A stretch of 64,000 bases of DNA from Boesenbergia rotunda. Its lineage: Eukaryota; Streptophyta; Magnoliopsida; Zingiberales; Zingiberaceae. The stretch covers positions 181,419 to 245,418 of the forward strand of contig JAGFNQ010005392.1 of assembly GCA_024364735.1 (NCBI GenBank). Reading direction: 5' to 3'. Under the pieces are notes generated by a model. That model saw only the letters and a list, made by a program, of their open reading frames with translations, was not told the origin of the DNA and made no database searches. Positions 43,013-54,688 of this stretch are shown in pieces (the stretch's first letter is position 1; each line of letters starts with the position of its first letter). The translations under genes and the position numbers were made by a program.

Positions 43013-43896
43013 GTTGGTTTCGGTTATGCATGGGAATCCTCTCCATGTCCCCGGATTAAAATTTATTAATTAAAATAAATCCGGATGGAAAGAAATTTCC
43101 CAAGCGACCGTTTCATCATTGTACTAATTGATATGAGTGTTCGATTAAACAAACTTATTGTTCAAGCAATCTAACTCGTCTAATTAATTATCCATGGAAT
43201 AGACCATGAATAGATCGCCGATTTTTGTGTTTATCTTCGGGGTCCATGATAATAATTAACATACAATGATAAATAAGGAACCAAACAAGAATTATACCTC
43301 TTTTTTACCTCGCGATCTTCTATCGTATGTCCTACCCTCTTCTTGGACGTCGTGTGGGCGACGGTCTTCCAAGAAACGAAGTCACCAAGACAAAGCCCTT
43401 TCTTCTTCTTCCTTGCACTGAAACCCTAGGGTTTCTTTCCTCCTTGCTGCCGGCCAAAAAGGAAGATGTACTTCCTTTTTCTTATGATCGTCGGCCACCA
43501 AAGATGAAGAGAAGGATGAAGAAGAAGATGAAGAAGAGAAGCAAGAAGTCTCTCCTTACTTGCAACCCTCACCGCTGATCACTTCTTCCTCCTTCCTATC
43601 GCCGCCGGCCAAGAGAAAAGAAGAAACTTCTTCTTCTTGTGCCACCGGCACCGATCAGCCCTCCTCCTTCAAGGTGGCGCACACCCAAGGATGGAGAAGA
43701 GAAAGAGAAGAGAGAAGCCTTATCTTCCTTCTTCCCACCGAGCTCTTCCCTCTTCAAGCTTGCAGCGCTGAAAACCCTAGGAGAGAGAGAAGACAAGGAA
43801 GAGAGAAATAGAGAGGCTTAGGGTTATGTTGGATGGCCTTGGGCTCATGACACATGAGGTTTATATATGCTACAATAGGGACCATGAGGAGGAGTT
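43013..43896 (-). repeat. LTR relic (C3 family), 3' part
   Basis: Starts tgttggtttcgg and matches, in reverse orientation and degenerately, the last part of the C3 LTR: the ggattaaaatt stretch, ttttgtgtttatcttcggggtcc, and ccctagggttt. It ends near ggagttgggtcttag, where the next relic begins. ORFs inside it are low-complexity purine-rich translations without domains. Confidence 0.65.
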
Positions 43897-45516
43897 GGGT
43901 CTTAGTCTTGATGGGTATGGCTTGGCGGCTTTCCCTAGCAAATACTTGGTCGTCCTTGAAAGACCTCTTCATGTCTACAGATTAAAAATTAATCCGAATG
44001 GAGACCCGTCTCCCAACGACCATCTCGTCATCGTATCGTTCGGTATGAATTACAACTTGGTCAATCACAAAGATTGAGCCTTGTAATTCTCCAAACCAAA
44101 CGACCACGGAAAAGACGACGAGTGGATGGCCGGTTTTTGTGTTTATTATCGGGGTCTAATTAATTAATTATTGAACATTAATTAACAAATAATCAAACAC
44201 AATAATTAATTAATTCTTCACATAAAATGATAGAACTTAAAACAAGAGCCGAGAGAGAAATATACCTCTCTTTACCTCGTAGCCTTCTACCTTATGTCCC
44301 TTCCCTCCCAGACATCGTGTGGGCGATGAGCTACCGAGAACTGAGATCACCAAGACACCTTCTTCCTCTTCCTTGCTTTGACCAAAACCCTAAAAGGGTT
44401 TCTTCTCCTTGGTTGCGCTGGCAACCACCACCTCCTCCCTTGTCTTGATCGCCGACCAAAAGAGAGAGCTCCACTCTCTCTTTTCTAGTCCACACCATGA
44501 GCACAAGGGAAGGAAGAATGAGAAGATGAATAAGAAGAAGAGACGAAGCAAAAGGATCCTCTCCCTTGAACCCAAACTGCCCGGCCACTCACAAGGCTGC
44601 CGCCGGCCCTAACCACCTTCCCCTTGCTTCTCCTTGCGCCGCCGACCAAAGAAGAGATTGCCCTCTTCTTTTCATGACCTCACCCGACGCCTCTTGAAGA
44701 TAGGAAGTGGAGAAGAAGGAGATGAAAGCAAAGAAGGGTGAAGAACTCTTCTTTTCCGCCCCCTCCTTCCTTTGGTCGGCCAAAACCTAAGAGAGAGAGA
44801 GAGTAGAGAAAGCCTAGGTTTGGGTTAGGTGTATTAAATCTTGGTTTCATGATCCCATGGGTATACATTGGGCTAAAGTAGGGACCAAGAGGAGGAGTTG
44901 GGTCTTGGCCCACTAATGGATCTAAAACCAATCCATTAATGAAGATCCATTCCACTAAAGGATCTCCATTGAACTTCCTCACCAACCCCCATATTTTCAT
45001 ATGGGCTCCACCTATTATGAGTCATCCCCCATGTTTAAGATATCGAATGCCCGTTGATTAATTTAAATTACTGAAAATTTTAATTAATCAACTTCTGGCT
45101 CCTTGACTAGTATTACTCAACCTTATCATCATGTTGGATCAAATCCACCTGCAGGGTTTAACATGATGAACCTTATGAGCTCATCAAGGGGGCATCATCA
45201 TCCTGACTCACCAGGACATAGATTCATTCAATAATCAATGACACACCATATAATTAATATTATTTCCCAACTTACCAAGACTATCGATTTAACAGAATAA
45301 ATCTGACCCTGGTAAATCAAAGAAATAAATATTAACTATACGCACCCGTTATTATATCGAGATTTAGGGATTGCACTCCAGAATAATACGAGGTTTGATC
45401 CAATTATTAAATCAGTACAAATTGGGTCACCTCTATTTTGGTCCTGCTCAATGTACACAAATCACACTAGTGTAATTCTATAGTCAATACAAACCACACC
45501 TAATTACACTACAACC
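43897..45516 (-). repeat. LTR relic (C3 family), nearly complete
   Basis: Reverse orientation relative to the LTR at 46170-47996. The left end ggtatggcttggcgg corresponds to the C3 LTR end; the right part includes gtgtaattctatagtc and accacacctaattac. The U3 start is cut off at 45516 by a plus-oriented LTR fragment. Confidence 0.75.
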
Positions 45517-46169
45517 TGTTGGTACAAGATGCATAAGTGATGTCCTCCTCTAGTGTTTCAATGTTTAACAATATGCTTAAGTTAGTGATATATTAGACAA
45601 GGTAAGGGTTAGTTAAGAAATCCATATCAAGGTAAACAAAGTCCTAGTTAACCTAGGTCATAAGTCCTGGTTCGAGGAATTGGACACTAAGTCCTGGCCG
45701 AGGGCTATGCGTCTAAGACCTGACCGAGGGTTGGGCACGAAGTCCTGGTTCGAGGAATTGGGCAATAAGTCCTGGCCGAGGGCTGGGCACCTAAGACCTC
45801 ACCGAGGGTTGGGCAATAAGTCCTGGTGAGTGAAGCTGGACACTAAGTCCTGGTGAGTGAAGCTGGGCACGAAGTCTTGATTCGGAAGATTGGGCAAAAG
45901 TCCAACCGGAGGAGCCAGTTGGCAAAGTTCTCCTAAGAGGAGTAGGTGAAAGGTGCATTCCCCAGGAAGGGAATACTAGACATCGGTTCGACCTAGGGTT
46001 TCACGAGAAAGCCAATGTCAGAACCATTCGTTAAGGCTAAGATTAAATATGTGTTTGTCTTGTGTGTGTGTATCTTACAGGTACCTAGAATTGGAGGCAA
46101 AGCAGGCGAACAAACACACAAAACAACCTGGGAAAGCTGCTCTTGTGCCCCTAAATGAATACAGGCGCC
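45517..46169 (+). repeat. Fragment of an A/B-related LTR, plus orientation
   Basis: Starts TGTTGGTACAAG, then units of taagtcctggccgaggg and aagtcctggttcgagg (about 45665-45900), and the conserved block gtaggtgaaagg...atcggttcgacctaggg (about 45940-46000). It stops within the gcgcc-containing part at 46169. This is the U3 half of a related LTR; the TATA and U5 parts are absent. Confidence 0.75.
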
Positions 46170-47046
46170 TGTAAGATGTGTATACTGAAAGACACGACTT
46201 TTATTATATGAACATCTTTTATGAAAAGAGAATCACACTACACTAGGTGTTTGTTTATAATAGAAGTCCCATTACTTTGCATTGAAGATAACATGGTGTG
46301 TGGTGTCACATGGAAGATCATGTTATCAGTTCCTTACTTAGCATAAATAGAGGCTTACAACTGAGATGGAATTGGACAACCCATCGGGATGGTTGTAGTG
46401 TAGTTAGGTGTGGTTGGTCTTGACCATAGGACTACACTAGTGTGCTCTGAGTACATTGAGCAGGATCGAAACCCGAGGTTATCCGATTTGTACTGACTGG
46501 ATAATTGGATAGGACCTCAGTTGTTATTATGGAGGACTATCCTTTAATCTCGAAATAATATCGGGCATATATTATTATTTATTATTTCTTTGATTTATCA
46601 AAGGGCGAGATCTATTCTGTTAGATCGACAGACCCGGCAAGTTGGGAAATAATATTAATAATATGATGTGCCGATGATTATTGATGGAATCCGTGTCCTT
46701 GTGAGTCAGGATGATGATGCCCCTTTGTTGGGCTCAAAAGGTTCATCGTGTCAAACCCTGTAGGTGGATTTGATCCGGCACGTTGATAAAGTTGAGTGGT
46801 ACTAATCAAGGATCCAGAAGTTAATTAATTTAAATTATTAGTAATTTAATTAATTAACAGGCATGCACGATCTTAAATACGGGAGGATGGACGACTCGTA
46901 ATATGTGGAACCCATATGAAAATATGGGGGTTGGTGAGGTAAGTTCAATTAAGATCCTTTAGTGGAATGGATCTTAATTAATGGATCGGGTTTGGATCCA
47001 TTAGCGGGCTAAGAACCAACTCCTCCTCTTGGTCCCTGCCTTAGCC

Positions 47047-47057
47047 CTATAAATACC
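47047..47057 (+). promoter_or_regulatory. TATA box of C3 LTR
   Basis: ctataaatacc, about 950 bp before the LTR end, followed by a (CT)n-rich leader as in many plant promoters. Assigned from sequence and position only. Confidence 0.6.
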
Positions 47058-47110
47058 CTATGAGATCAAGAAACCAAGCCAATTAATCATCCTAGAGCCA
47101 AGACAAAACC

Positions 47111-47115
<5 letters not shown>

Positions 47116-47144
<29 letters not shown>
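47116..47144. repeat. (CT)n microsatellite
   Basis: CT dinucleotide run about 70 bp downstream of the C3 TATA box, in the putative R/5' leader. Confidence 0.9.
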
Positions 47145-47146
<2 letters not shown>

Positions 47147-47998
47147 CGGTGCAACAAAGAAGAAGTGGAAGCTCCTCGGTTCTTCTTCCCTCCTCCACCA
47201 AACTCCGGCTGAGGCTTACAGAAGCAAGGTAGCATGGTGCTTTGGGAGGTCAAGGGAGGCGCCGACGGCCGGCTGTAGGCGGCGTAACCTAGGGTTGCGT
47301 CGGCGCCGCAAGCTAGAGGAAGAGGAGGTTGTGTGGGCTTTTGTGGCTGAGAAGAAGGTTATTTCTCTCCTTCTTCTTCTTCATCTTCCTCTCGAGGTAT
47401 ACTGCTGATCCGGAGGGCTTGGAGCCGGCTCCGGTGGACGGCAGCGCAAAGGGAAGGGAAGAGGCGCCGATGGCGCAAACCCTAGGGCCTAGGGTTTTCG
47501 GCCAGTTGAAGAAGTGGATTGATTGGATCTATTGGTGATCTCGCATCGAGGTAGATCGCCACCCTCACGATGTCCGCGAAGGGAGGGACATAAGGTAGAA
47601 GACCGCGAGGTGATCGGAAAGATATAACCTTCCATACGCTCCTTTGTATTTCCTTATGTCGTTTATGTACCATGTTAACATGCCTTGTCATTTTATGTGA
47701 TAGAATTTATTGTTTTGCTTGCAAAATATGTTTAATAAATTCTTAACTGGACCCCGACCATAAACACAAAATCCAACGATCAACTCGTCGCCTTTTTTGC
47801 AGTCGAACGGTCGAGCAAATTGCAAGGCCAATTTTGGCAATTGTCTAAGTTGCAATTTGGATCGTTCGATACGGCACGAGACGGTCGATGGGAAACGGCT
47901 CTCTATTCGGATTAAATTTTTTAATCCGTAGTCATAGAGAGGTCTCTCAGATTGACTAGGTATTTGCTAGGGAAACCCGCCAAGCTATACCGAACAAT

Positions 47999-48010
47999 TG
48001 GTATCAGAGC
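47999..48010 (+). other. Primer-binding site of C3
   Basis: tggtatcagagc, two bases after the LTR end gaaca at 47996. Confidence 0.93.
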
Positions 48011-49057
48011 TGAGGTTTCCGGCTTTGTGTGTTTAGGATTGGTTATTTTTGCAATTTTTCATACATTTTTATTTTGATGATGCGTGGATGTGTGTAGCCT
48101 AACTCTGTGTTGCAGGCACGAGATTCCAACTTCATGACCAAAATATTGTTTGTGTGAATGTTTGCAATTATTGTAATTAATTAATCCTCGGGGTTGACGA
48201 GGCTAGGTATTTAATTTTTGTAATTAAATACGACACATGTTTAGCTGAGTTTTTTATTTATAGTTGATCTGGATTTCATTTACACTCCTTCGTGGAGTAT
48301 AGGATCAATGATGTAAATAATTAGCTCTTCATTTTGGCTCGGAGATCTCTCAAGGTAGCATGTGCAGAAGGAAGGGAGGAGTGGACGAAGTGACGACACG
48401 ACTGGAGGCACATGAGAGACTAAAGGGCCATGAAAGTTGGAAAATCTAGGATTTTTCACTATTTTTATTTTCATGTTGTTGGTTGTGTGCTTGGTTGTGT
48501 GGTAGTACTAGAAAATTCCTCGAGATAAACTACTAAGTGGGAGAGGGACCCTAAGGGTCCCACGGCTTCTATTACAATTCAATAAGTGATGTGAACAAGT
48601 CTGCGCGTTGGCTCTGAGTGCCTTCCTCCCTATCGGATGGACTTATTCTGCGGATCACTGGGTCGAAAAAGACTATGAAAAATTATTAAAGAGCATGTGT
48701 ACTTCCTCATCGGAAGGCACATAATCAGAAATAATTTTCTTAGTGTCGTGTAATGGTGCACACTTAGATGCGAGTAATAGTATCCTCCCCATTGGAGTCA
48801 CTGCTATTATTTTGCAGAGCCGAAGGAAACCAACTATTGATCTTACTTGTCAAAAAGTTAGGTTGACAAGATAGTAAGATCAATGGGTAAAACCTCCTCT
48901 TACGAATGAAGGGATTCATATACATCCACACTATCGTGGCATGTGAATTTCTCGATGTACAGGGGTGTTGGTGAAATTCGAAAATTAATTGTTTTGAGGA
49001 ATCAATTTATTTTCGATTTCTAAAGTAGTGTATGTTGTGATTCTTAGGTTTTTCATA
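48011..49057 (+). other. C3 leader between PBS and gag
   Basis: About 1 kb without a credible ORF. Contains three tcggtttggc-free, semi-repeated segments with ctccccatt/cttcctcatcgg-type strings (48620-48800). Probably carries the packaging signal, which cannot be identified from sequence alone. Confidence 0.4.
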
Positions 49058-49867
49058 ATGGCTTTTACTCCACTAGCAACAATTCTTAAGGACAATAAAC
49101 TTACTGGTCCTAATTACATTGACTGGAAGAGGAACCTAGACATTGTCCTCACTGCTGAGGAGTACAAATTTGTACTCTTCGAAGAATGTCTGAAATGGCC
49201 TAGAGAAGACTCTGGTGAAGAGTTGAGGGAGCGTTATAGGAAGTGGAAAAAGGTAGATGAGATGTTGCGGTGTTACATTCTGGCATCGATGTCGAATGTG
49301 CTGCAACATCAGCATCAGGCCATGCCCACTACCAGCGATATGATGCTGAACCTCAAAGACCTCTTCGGGCACCAAAGTCGAGCTGCTAGGCAAAGTGTGA
49401 TGAAGAGTCTGATGTCAACCACTATGGTTGAAGGGACACCCGTTAGGGATCATGTCCTAAAGATGATGGCTCATCTCAATCAGATTGAGGTACTGGGAGC
49501 TGAAATCGACGGGGAATCCCAGGTCGATATCATACTTCAGTCTCTACTTAAGAGTTTTGAGCAGTTCAACCTCAACTATAATATGAACAAGAAGAATTAT
49601 ACGTTGGGTGAACTGTTGGGACAACTCCAGGCGGCAGAGGCACTCTTTCAGAAGAACTCACATGCCTTAGTAACTCAAAAGGTTTCTTCTTCTGAGCCGA
49701 AAGGCAGGAAGAAAAAGAAACGAGGAGGGTTCAAGAAGACAGGAGCATCGCAAGGACCTCGGACTGGTGTGAAGAAGCCGAAGGGCAAGTGCTTCACATG
49801 CAAGCAAACTAGGCACTGGAAGGCGAACTGCCCCATCATAAAAGCAATGGTATTTCTTCAGCCTTAG
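49058..49867 (+). pseudogene. gag: C3 gag
   Basis: The likely start is the ATG at 49058 (MAFTPLATILKDNKLTGPNY), ten codons inside the longest ORF; this start matches the usual beginning of such gags. The N-terminal domain (NKLTGPNYIDWKRNLDIVL) is followed by the UBN2-type gag core (ALS-free, DLFGHQSRAARQSVMKSL, VRDHVLKMMAHLNQIEVLGA), a Lys-rich stretch and one zinc knuckle CFTCKQTRHWKANC, where Gln-Thr-Arg replaces the commoner Lys-x-Gly spacing. One A is missing from an A-run just after the knuckle (about 49840), so gag ends at TAG 49865-49867 instead of running into protease. Confidence 0.85.
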
Positions 49868-50361
49868 TCATTGAAACATGCTTAGCGGTGCTATCTACCA
49901 GTACATGGTGTGTAGATATAGGAGCCACTGACCGTGTCTGCAATACTCTACAGGGGTTCTAGGAAACCCGACGGCTAGCGAATGAAGAAATCATGGTCTA
50001 CATGGGCAATACTACAAGAGTAGCGGCAGTAGCAGTGAGAGTCTTTTATTTATCTTTTGAGAAAAATAAAGTGTTAGTTCTGACAGATTGCCTTTATGTA
50101 CCTTTATTTAGAAAGAATTTAATTTCAGGTTCTAAGTTGTTTAAGGATAGACATTCTGTTACTTTTGATAATAAAGTTGTTATTAAGAGAAACAGAGAGA
50201 TTATCTGTTCGGGTACGTTGGTTGGCAATCTGTATACTCTAGAACCAAAACCTCCCACGATGCATACTGAAGTAAATAGCTCATCATATAACTTAAATAA
50301 GAGAAAAGAGCCTTCTAAGATGAATCAGACATATCTTTGGCACCTTAGGCTTGGTCATATT
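49868..50361 (+). pseudogene. pol: C3 protease and pre-integrase remnant
   Basis: Protease site reads STWCVDIGATDRV (about 49901-49940): Asp is kept, the usual Thr of D-T-G is Ile. A TAG follows LQGF at about 49960. The open part 49993-50361 is the region up to the GAG-pre-integrase domain (LYVPLFRKNLISGSKLF, YLWHLRLGHI). It stops inside the zinc-binding segment where an LTR fragment begins. Confidence 0.82.
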
Positions 50362-50909
50362 TGTTGGTGCAGACAGCACCTAAGTCAAACATGGGTTTTG
50401 ATAATGGCAAAGGGTTCAGAAGTTAAGATGTTATTGTGTTCTAACTTGTTCACTGAGTGTGCAGGGAGAAGCCCTAGGTACACTAGGTAAGAAATCCTGG
50501 TAAAGGGCTGGGCTAAGAAGTCCTGGTCAAGGACTAGGCAAGAAGACCTGACCGGAAGTCGGGCAAAGAAGTCCTGGTCGAGGACTGGGCACAAAGTCCT
50601 GGCAAGGGGATGGGCACCGAAGACTTGACCGGAAGTTGGGCACGAAGACCTGGTCAGGTGGATTGGGCAAAAGTCTAACCAGAGGAGCCGGTTGGCAAAA
50701 GGTAAACTCTCTTGAGAGGAGTAGGTGAGGACGCGTTCCCCGTCGAGGGAACAGTAGGCGTCGGTTCGACCTAGGGTTCCATTTGGGAGACCCGAAGTCA
50801 GAACCAAGACAGCTACGACTATAAATTATGACTAACATTCTTGCTTAGTTTGTTTTTGAACTAACCTTGGTTGCAGAGACTGAAGGATTGTGTTTCTGCA
50901 GCTCAAAAC
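50362..50909 (+). repeat. B-type LTR fragment, plus orientation
   Basis: TGTTGGTGCAGACAGC start, hairpin units of aagtcctggtcgaggac and ccggaagtcgggca type (50495-50680), the hairpin CCGG...CCGG stretch near 50675-50695, and the conserved block (about 50705-50815). It ends at 50909 next to another LTR and lacks the GGGCGCC array, TATA and U5. It interrupts C3 pol. No right-hand continuation of pol is present, so this is not a clean insertion. Confidence 0.8.
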
Positions 50910-51479
50910 TGTTGGGTTCTCCCGGCACCAAATCACAAAAACGCAGCGGAAATAAGAACCCGCGAGCGATCCATCCGAAAAAAACTCGTACAAAGTTCAT
51001 CTATCTAATAGATCTATCTACAGTGTATACCTTTGGAGCGTGCCCTTTGCTTATCCCGCTCGTCCAAGATGCGCCAGATCTCTTGCACGTTCAAGCGTCC
51101 GTGCCTCTATTTGTATCCACACGGACACAATCTCTCAACTTCGGGAGAGCTACCTTAGTTGTGCTAGCAACTTGAGGTAGCTCGCAGATCACCAAGAACC
51201 CTACAATAGGTTTTCAGCCAAAAGAGGAAGATGAGGGAGGGAAGAGGAAAGGGAAGAAGAAGAAGAAGATGTCATCCAAACTCACAAGCCCTCTTTTATA
51301 ATCATCCCATGAATATAAAGAGGTTTATGTCTCTTTGGCTTCCTTCATTAATACCAATAAAGAGCACATCTTTTCATGTGGCTCTTCATCTTTTCCCATG
51401 CCAGAAAAGAATCTTTTCTTTTCCCTTCATTAAACACTTTAATGAATTTTCCCCGTAATCCCGACCGGGCCTCTCAAGC

Positions 51480-51850
51480 TTCCGACTAGGTTTCCCGACC
51501 AAGTCTCCCAAGTGTCGAGCTCCCGACCCAATCAGCCGAGCTCCGACTCAGTTTGTCGAGCTCCGACCTAGTCTGCCGAGCTCCGACTCAGTCTGCCGAG
51601 CTACGACCCAGTCTGCCGTGCTCCGACCCAGTTTGCTGAGCTCCAACCCAGTCTGCCGAGCTCGGACCCAGTCTGCCGAGCTCCGACTTGGTCTGCCAAG
51701 CTCCGACTTGGTCTGCCGAGCTCCGACCCGCACTCTCGAGTTCCCAACTCGAGCTCCCGAACTGACCTCCCGAGTTCCTAACTCGGCTCAGATCTCCCGA
51801 GTTCCCAACTCGGGCATAGGTCTCCCGAGTTTCCAACTCGGGCTTATATC
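51480..51850 (-). repeat. Minisatellite of about 19-20 bp
   Basis: Units of ccgagctccgacccagtctg (51530-51735) with variants such as ctccgacttggtctgccaag, grading into ctcccgagttcccaactcgg units (51735-51850). The second unit type is itself palindromic (CGAGTT/AACTCG). Confidence 0.85.
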
Positions 51851-52159
51851 TGTCGATCAGATTTCTCGAAGCATTGTGTCCTTTGTGTGTGCCCCAATAG
51901 GTTCTCGTGACGTTGGTAATGCGCCTAAACACTTTAGACACATAAGCAATGAGCGGCATCTAGCAATACATCATTGCTACCCAAGTAACAAGAAAAGTCG
52001 AGATCCGACTAAACCTCCGTGACTATGATAATGTATGACCTTGTCCTTCTATCATTGATATCTAGATTGACCAATGAGGCATAGACCGTGTCATCCTTAG
52101 TCAATGTTATGTTTCTTGATCCCCGAGTAGACTCACTCAAACAAATAAACTCAATATCT

Positions 52160-52575
52160 AACGCCGGGCAGAATATAGATTATTCTAGGGCGAGAATTTT
52201 CAGAGGGATTTACGAGAAAAGAATAAGAAAGTAATAACAAGATAAGGAATAGCCAAGACTGGGCTTAAACCTTATTGAGAAAAACAAGAGCGAGAAGAGA
52301 AAATAGAGATATAGCTGTAACGTGGCTTAAGCGAAGCAAATTGATTCAATATCTAAAAAACTTGTCCTTAACATCATCTAAGCATGAGTTTATATAGCAC
52401 TCATATCCCTAAAAAACTCTAAACTAACCAGACTTAGTCCCCTAAAATTTAGGAACAAATTTAACCAACAAAACTTAGTTCCTAAGATTTAGGAACAAAC
52501 TAAACAAAAAATATATAACCAATTAAAAAACCTTAAATATATAAATCTGAATATTATTTTGGATCCCCGCCTGCA
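52160..52575. mobile_element. 416-bp insertion flanked by a 9-bp direct repeat
   Basis: tcaatatct occurs at 52151-52159 and 52576-52584. Removing the stretch between them, with one copy, gives a continuous-looking LTR sequence. The insert starts aacgccgggcag and ends ccccgcctgca; on the minus strand it holds a TATA-like ctatataaac (about 52393-52402). It has no coding region, no convincing terminal inverted repeat and no poly-A. The 9-bp duplication length would suit a Mutator-like element; class is undecided. Confidence 0.5.
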
Positions 52576-53262
52576 TCAATATCTCATATTGACTCATTCG
52601 AGCATGACCATGCATTTTAGCAATCCTACTCGATCAAGGGGCCCACAGATATCACTCCCGGTATATGGGAGGGATAGATCCCATCTACATCACTCACATC
52701 CCTCCGCATAATTCATTACATACCCAGTGATCGCCTTTATAGTCCACCCTTTAACGAGTAACGTTTGACAATACTAAAGTACATAACTCCTTATGTAGGG
52801 AACCGTAGTGACTTTAGGTCTAAGGACTATTCATACTAATAGTCACATGAGAATGTTTATGACACTCATATGCCAATCTATGAAACTTTCTCATGGCGGG
52901 TCAATTCAGTATACATTCTCCAATGTATACTCATATGTCAACTTGATATCACATATCCATGACTTGTGAGCTCAAGTCATCAGTTGACCTACATGCTAGT
53001 CTCCATGTATTAATATTGTCCTTGAATATTGATGCCCGACTAGGAATAGTTTAGTGTAGTGTTATCTACATCATCTCACTATCGATTCAACCAATCGATA
53101 TGATATAGATAAGAACCTACTACACAAGGACATTATTATACTTAGTTATTTGGCACAAATACAAAGCAAGTATAATAACCAAACATGTCTTTCCTAATGA
53201 TAGAATATGATATAAAATGCCCCTAGTCAATCATCACATAATTGGCTGTAGGGCTCCTACTA

Positions 53263-53867
53263 ATAAGAATGCCCCAGAGGAAGGGGGTAGGCAACTGGGC
53301 TAGGCGCCCGGGAGGTCCCGGGCGCCCAAGGTCAAAGGCCAAACAGCAAGGAAGCAAGACTGCTTCGAAACCACAGTGGGCTAGGCGCCCAGGAGGTCTC
53401 GGGCGCCCAAGGTCAAAGCCAAAGCGGTCATTGAAGCAAATCTGCCACGAAGCCTTGGGGTCAAGCACCCTTTTATAGTGCTCCTGGGGGCGCCTGATCC
53501 GTTGGGGGCGCCTGACAGAGAGTTTACCTTTTGCCAACCGGCTCCTCCGGTTGGACTTTTGCCCAATCCACCTGATCAGGTCTTCGTGTCCAACTTCCAA
53601 TCAGGTCTTTGGTGCCCAGCCCCTTGCCAGGACTTCGTGCCCAGTCCTCGACCAGGACTTCTTTGCCCGACTTCCGGTCAGGTCTTCTTGCCCAGTCCTT
53701 GACCAGGACTTCTTTGCCCAGCCCTTTGCCAGGACTTCTTGCCTAGTGTACCTAGGGCGTCTCCCTGCACACTCAGTGAACAAGTTAGAACATAATAACA
53801 TCTTAACATCTGAACCCTTTGCTATTATCAAAACCCAGGTTTAACTTAGGTGCTGCCTGCACCAACA
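53263..53867 (-). repeat. B-type LTR, U3-side segment
   Basis: Contains gcgcccgggaggtcccgggcgccc units (53306-53335, 53385-53412), a minus-strand TATA (ttttatag, 53470-53477), the CCAACCGG/CCGGTTGG hairpin (about 53536-53556), the ccagg-type hairpin array to 53755, and the terminus tgcaccaaca at 53867, followed by a PPT. The conserved block upstream of the hairpin is shortened (...gcctgacagagagtttacc), an internal deletion relative to 40028-41285. It is the 3' LTR of a minus-strand element whose body continues to the right. Confidence 0.8.
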
Positions 53868-53882
53868 ATCTCCCCCTTTTTG
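53868..53882 (-). other. Polypurine tract of a B-type copia element
   Basis: Plus strand atctccccctttttg, identical to the e2 PPT at 16925. Confidence 0.88.
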
Positions 53883-54688
53883 ATTTATGGCAACCCGGTT
53901 CAAAAAGTTAAGTTAAAGAGATAGGTAAAGTAAACGATTTAATTTCCTCCCCTGGAAGAAATCTCCCCGTGAGTTTTAAAAAAAAATGCGTGGGGTTTTT
54001 GAAAACATTTCTAAGTCTTTGTTTATAGAATGAAAAGATTTTTTAGGTTTTCAACACTTAGAAAATTTTCAAAAAGGGATTTTTAAGTTAGAAAAATTTT
54101 CCAAAATATTCTTGAGTTGGGTACTTAGAAAATTTTCCAAACCATTTACCTTTAGCACTTAGAAAATTTTCAAGAGAATTTTGAAGTTTTGACACTTAGA
54201 AAATTTTTAGCAAGAAAATTTTGGAGTAGGTACTTATAATATGTTCAACAAGAATTTGAGTACTTTAAAAAAAAGAATTTTCAAAAAGAATTTAAGTACT
54301 TAGAAGAATTTTCAAAAAGAGTTTAAGTACTTAGAAGGGTTTTCAAAACGAGTTTAAGTACTTAGAAGAATTTTCAAAAGGAGTACTTAGAAGCATTTTC
54401 AAAACTTTACTTTTTGAAAAAGGAGATAAAAGTTTTTGAAAAAAATTTAATTTGAAAAAAAATTTAATTTTTAAAACCTTCTTTTCTCTCCTTTCCAATC
54501 TCTCCCCCTTTGCCATATATAAAAAAAAATTATAGCAAGAAAAATGAGTAAGAAAGGTAAAGTACTGTATTGAACCAATTCTATGCATAAACTGGACCAA
54601 ATCAATTTAAATTTTCTTTCAGGTCTTGTCTAACCCAGTTGGCTACTTACTAACTGTTATAAACAGTAGCTTTCGCTAGGGTTAGTCA
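53883..54688 (-). other. Interior of the B-type copia element, 3' end
   Basis: No gene. At about 54030-54420 a degenerate tandem repeat of about 25-45 bp is built on acttagaaaattttcaaaa. The stretch is cut at 54688 by gypsy element G2, so its coding region lies beyond the window. Confidence 0.6.
54030..54420. repeat. Degenerate tandem repeat, acttagaaaattttcaaaa unit
   Basis: About ten diverged units that alternate acttagaa with attttcaaaa and a gagtttaagt spacer. Confidence 0.75.

Larger units (their letters stand above)
46170..47996 (+). repeat. C3 5' LTR
   Basis: TGTAAGATGTG...ACCGAACA; the right end is fixed by the PBS, the left end is less certain. It contains taacatggtgtgtggtgtca (46291-46310), a TATA box ctataaatacc (47047-47057), a (CT)n run (about 47114-47144) and several ccctagggtt strings in the transcribed part. 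Confidence 0.8.
46170..50361 (+). mobile_element. Copia element C3, 3'-truncated, plus strand
   Basis: LTR 46170-47996, PBS at 47999, leader, gag 49058-49867, protease remnant and pre-integrase region to 50361, where an LTR fragment cuts it. Gag lacks the long Ser/Lys linker of the SIRE-like gags and belongs to another copia lineage (UBN2/DUF4219-style gag, Tork/Angela-like by my recollection). Integrase core, RT and RNase H are missing. Confidence 0.82.
50910..53262 (-). repeat. LTR of another family, minus orientation
   Basis: Starts TGTTGGGTTCTCCC; gcagcggaaataag at 50942-50955 is the U5 motif shared with the other LTRs. Contains the ccgagctccgaccc minisatellite, an inserted segment (52160-52575) and a U3-like AT-rich right end (ccctagtcaatcatc, ggctgtagggctcc). 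The right boundary near 53262 is approximate. No PBS is visible on the left or PPT on the right, so a solo or truncated LTR is likely. Confidence 0.65.

Noticed and set aside
43327..44783. Lys/Arg/Ser-rich ORFs in the 43-45 kb region
   Set aside because: Low-complexity purine/pyrimidine tracts of LTR relics; overlapping ORFs on both strands, no domain.
47329..47538. ORF of 69 codons after the C3 TATA box, considered as a leader peptide
   Set aside because: Lies in the C3 LTR leader and has no similarity or conserved counterpart among the relics.
51548..52022. Ser/Arg-rich ORFs on both strands
   Set aside because: Produced by the 19-20 bp minisatellite; no independent evidence of coding.
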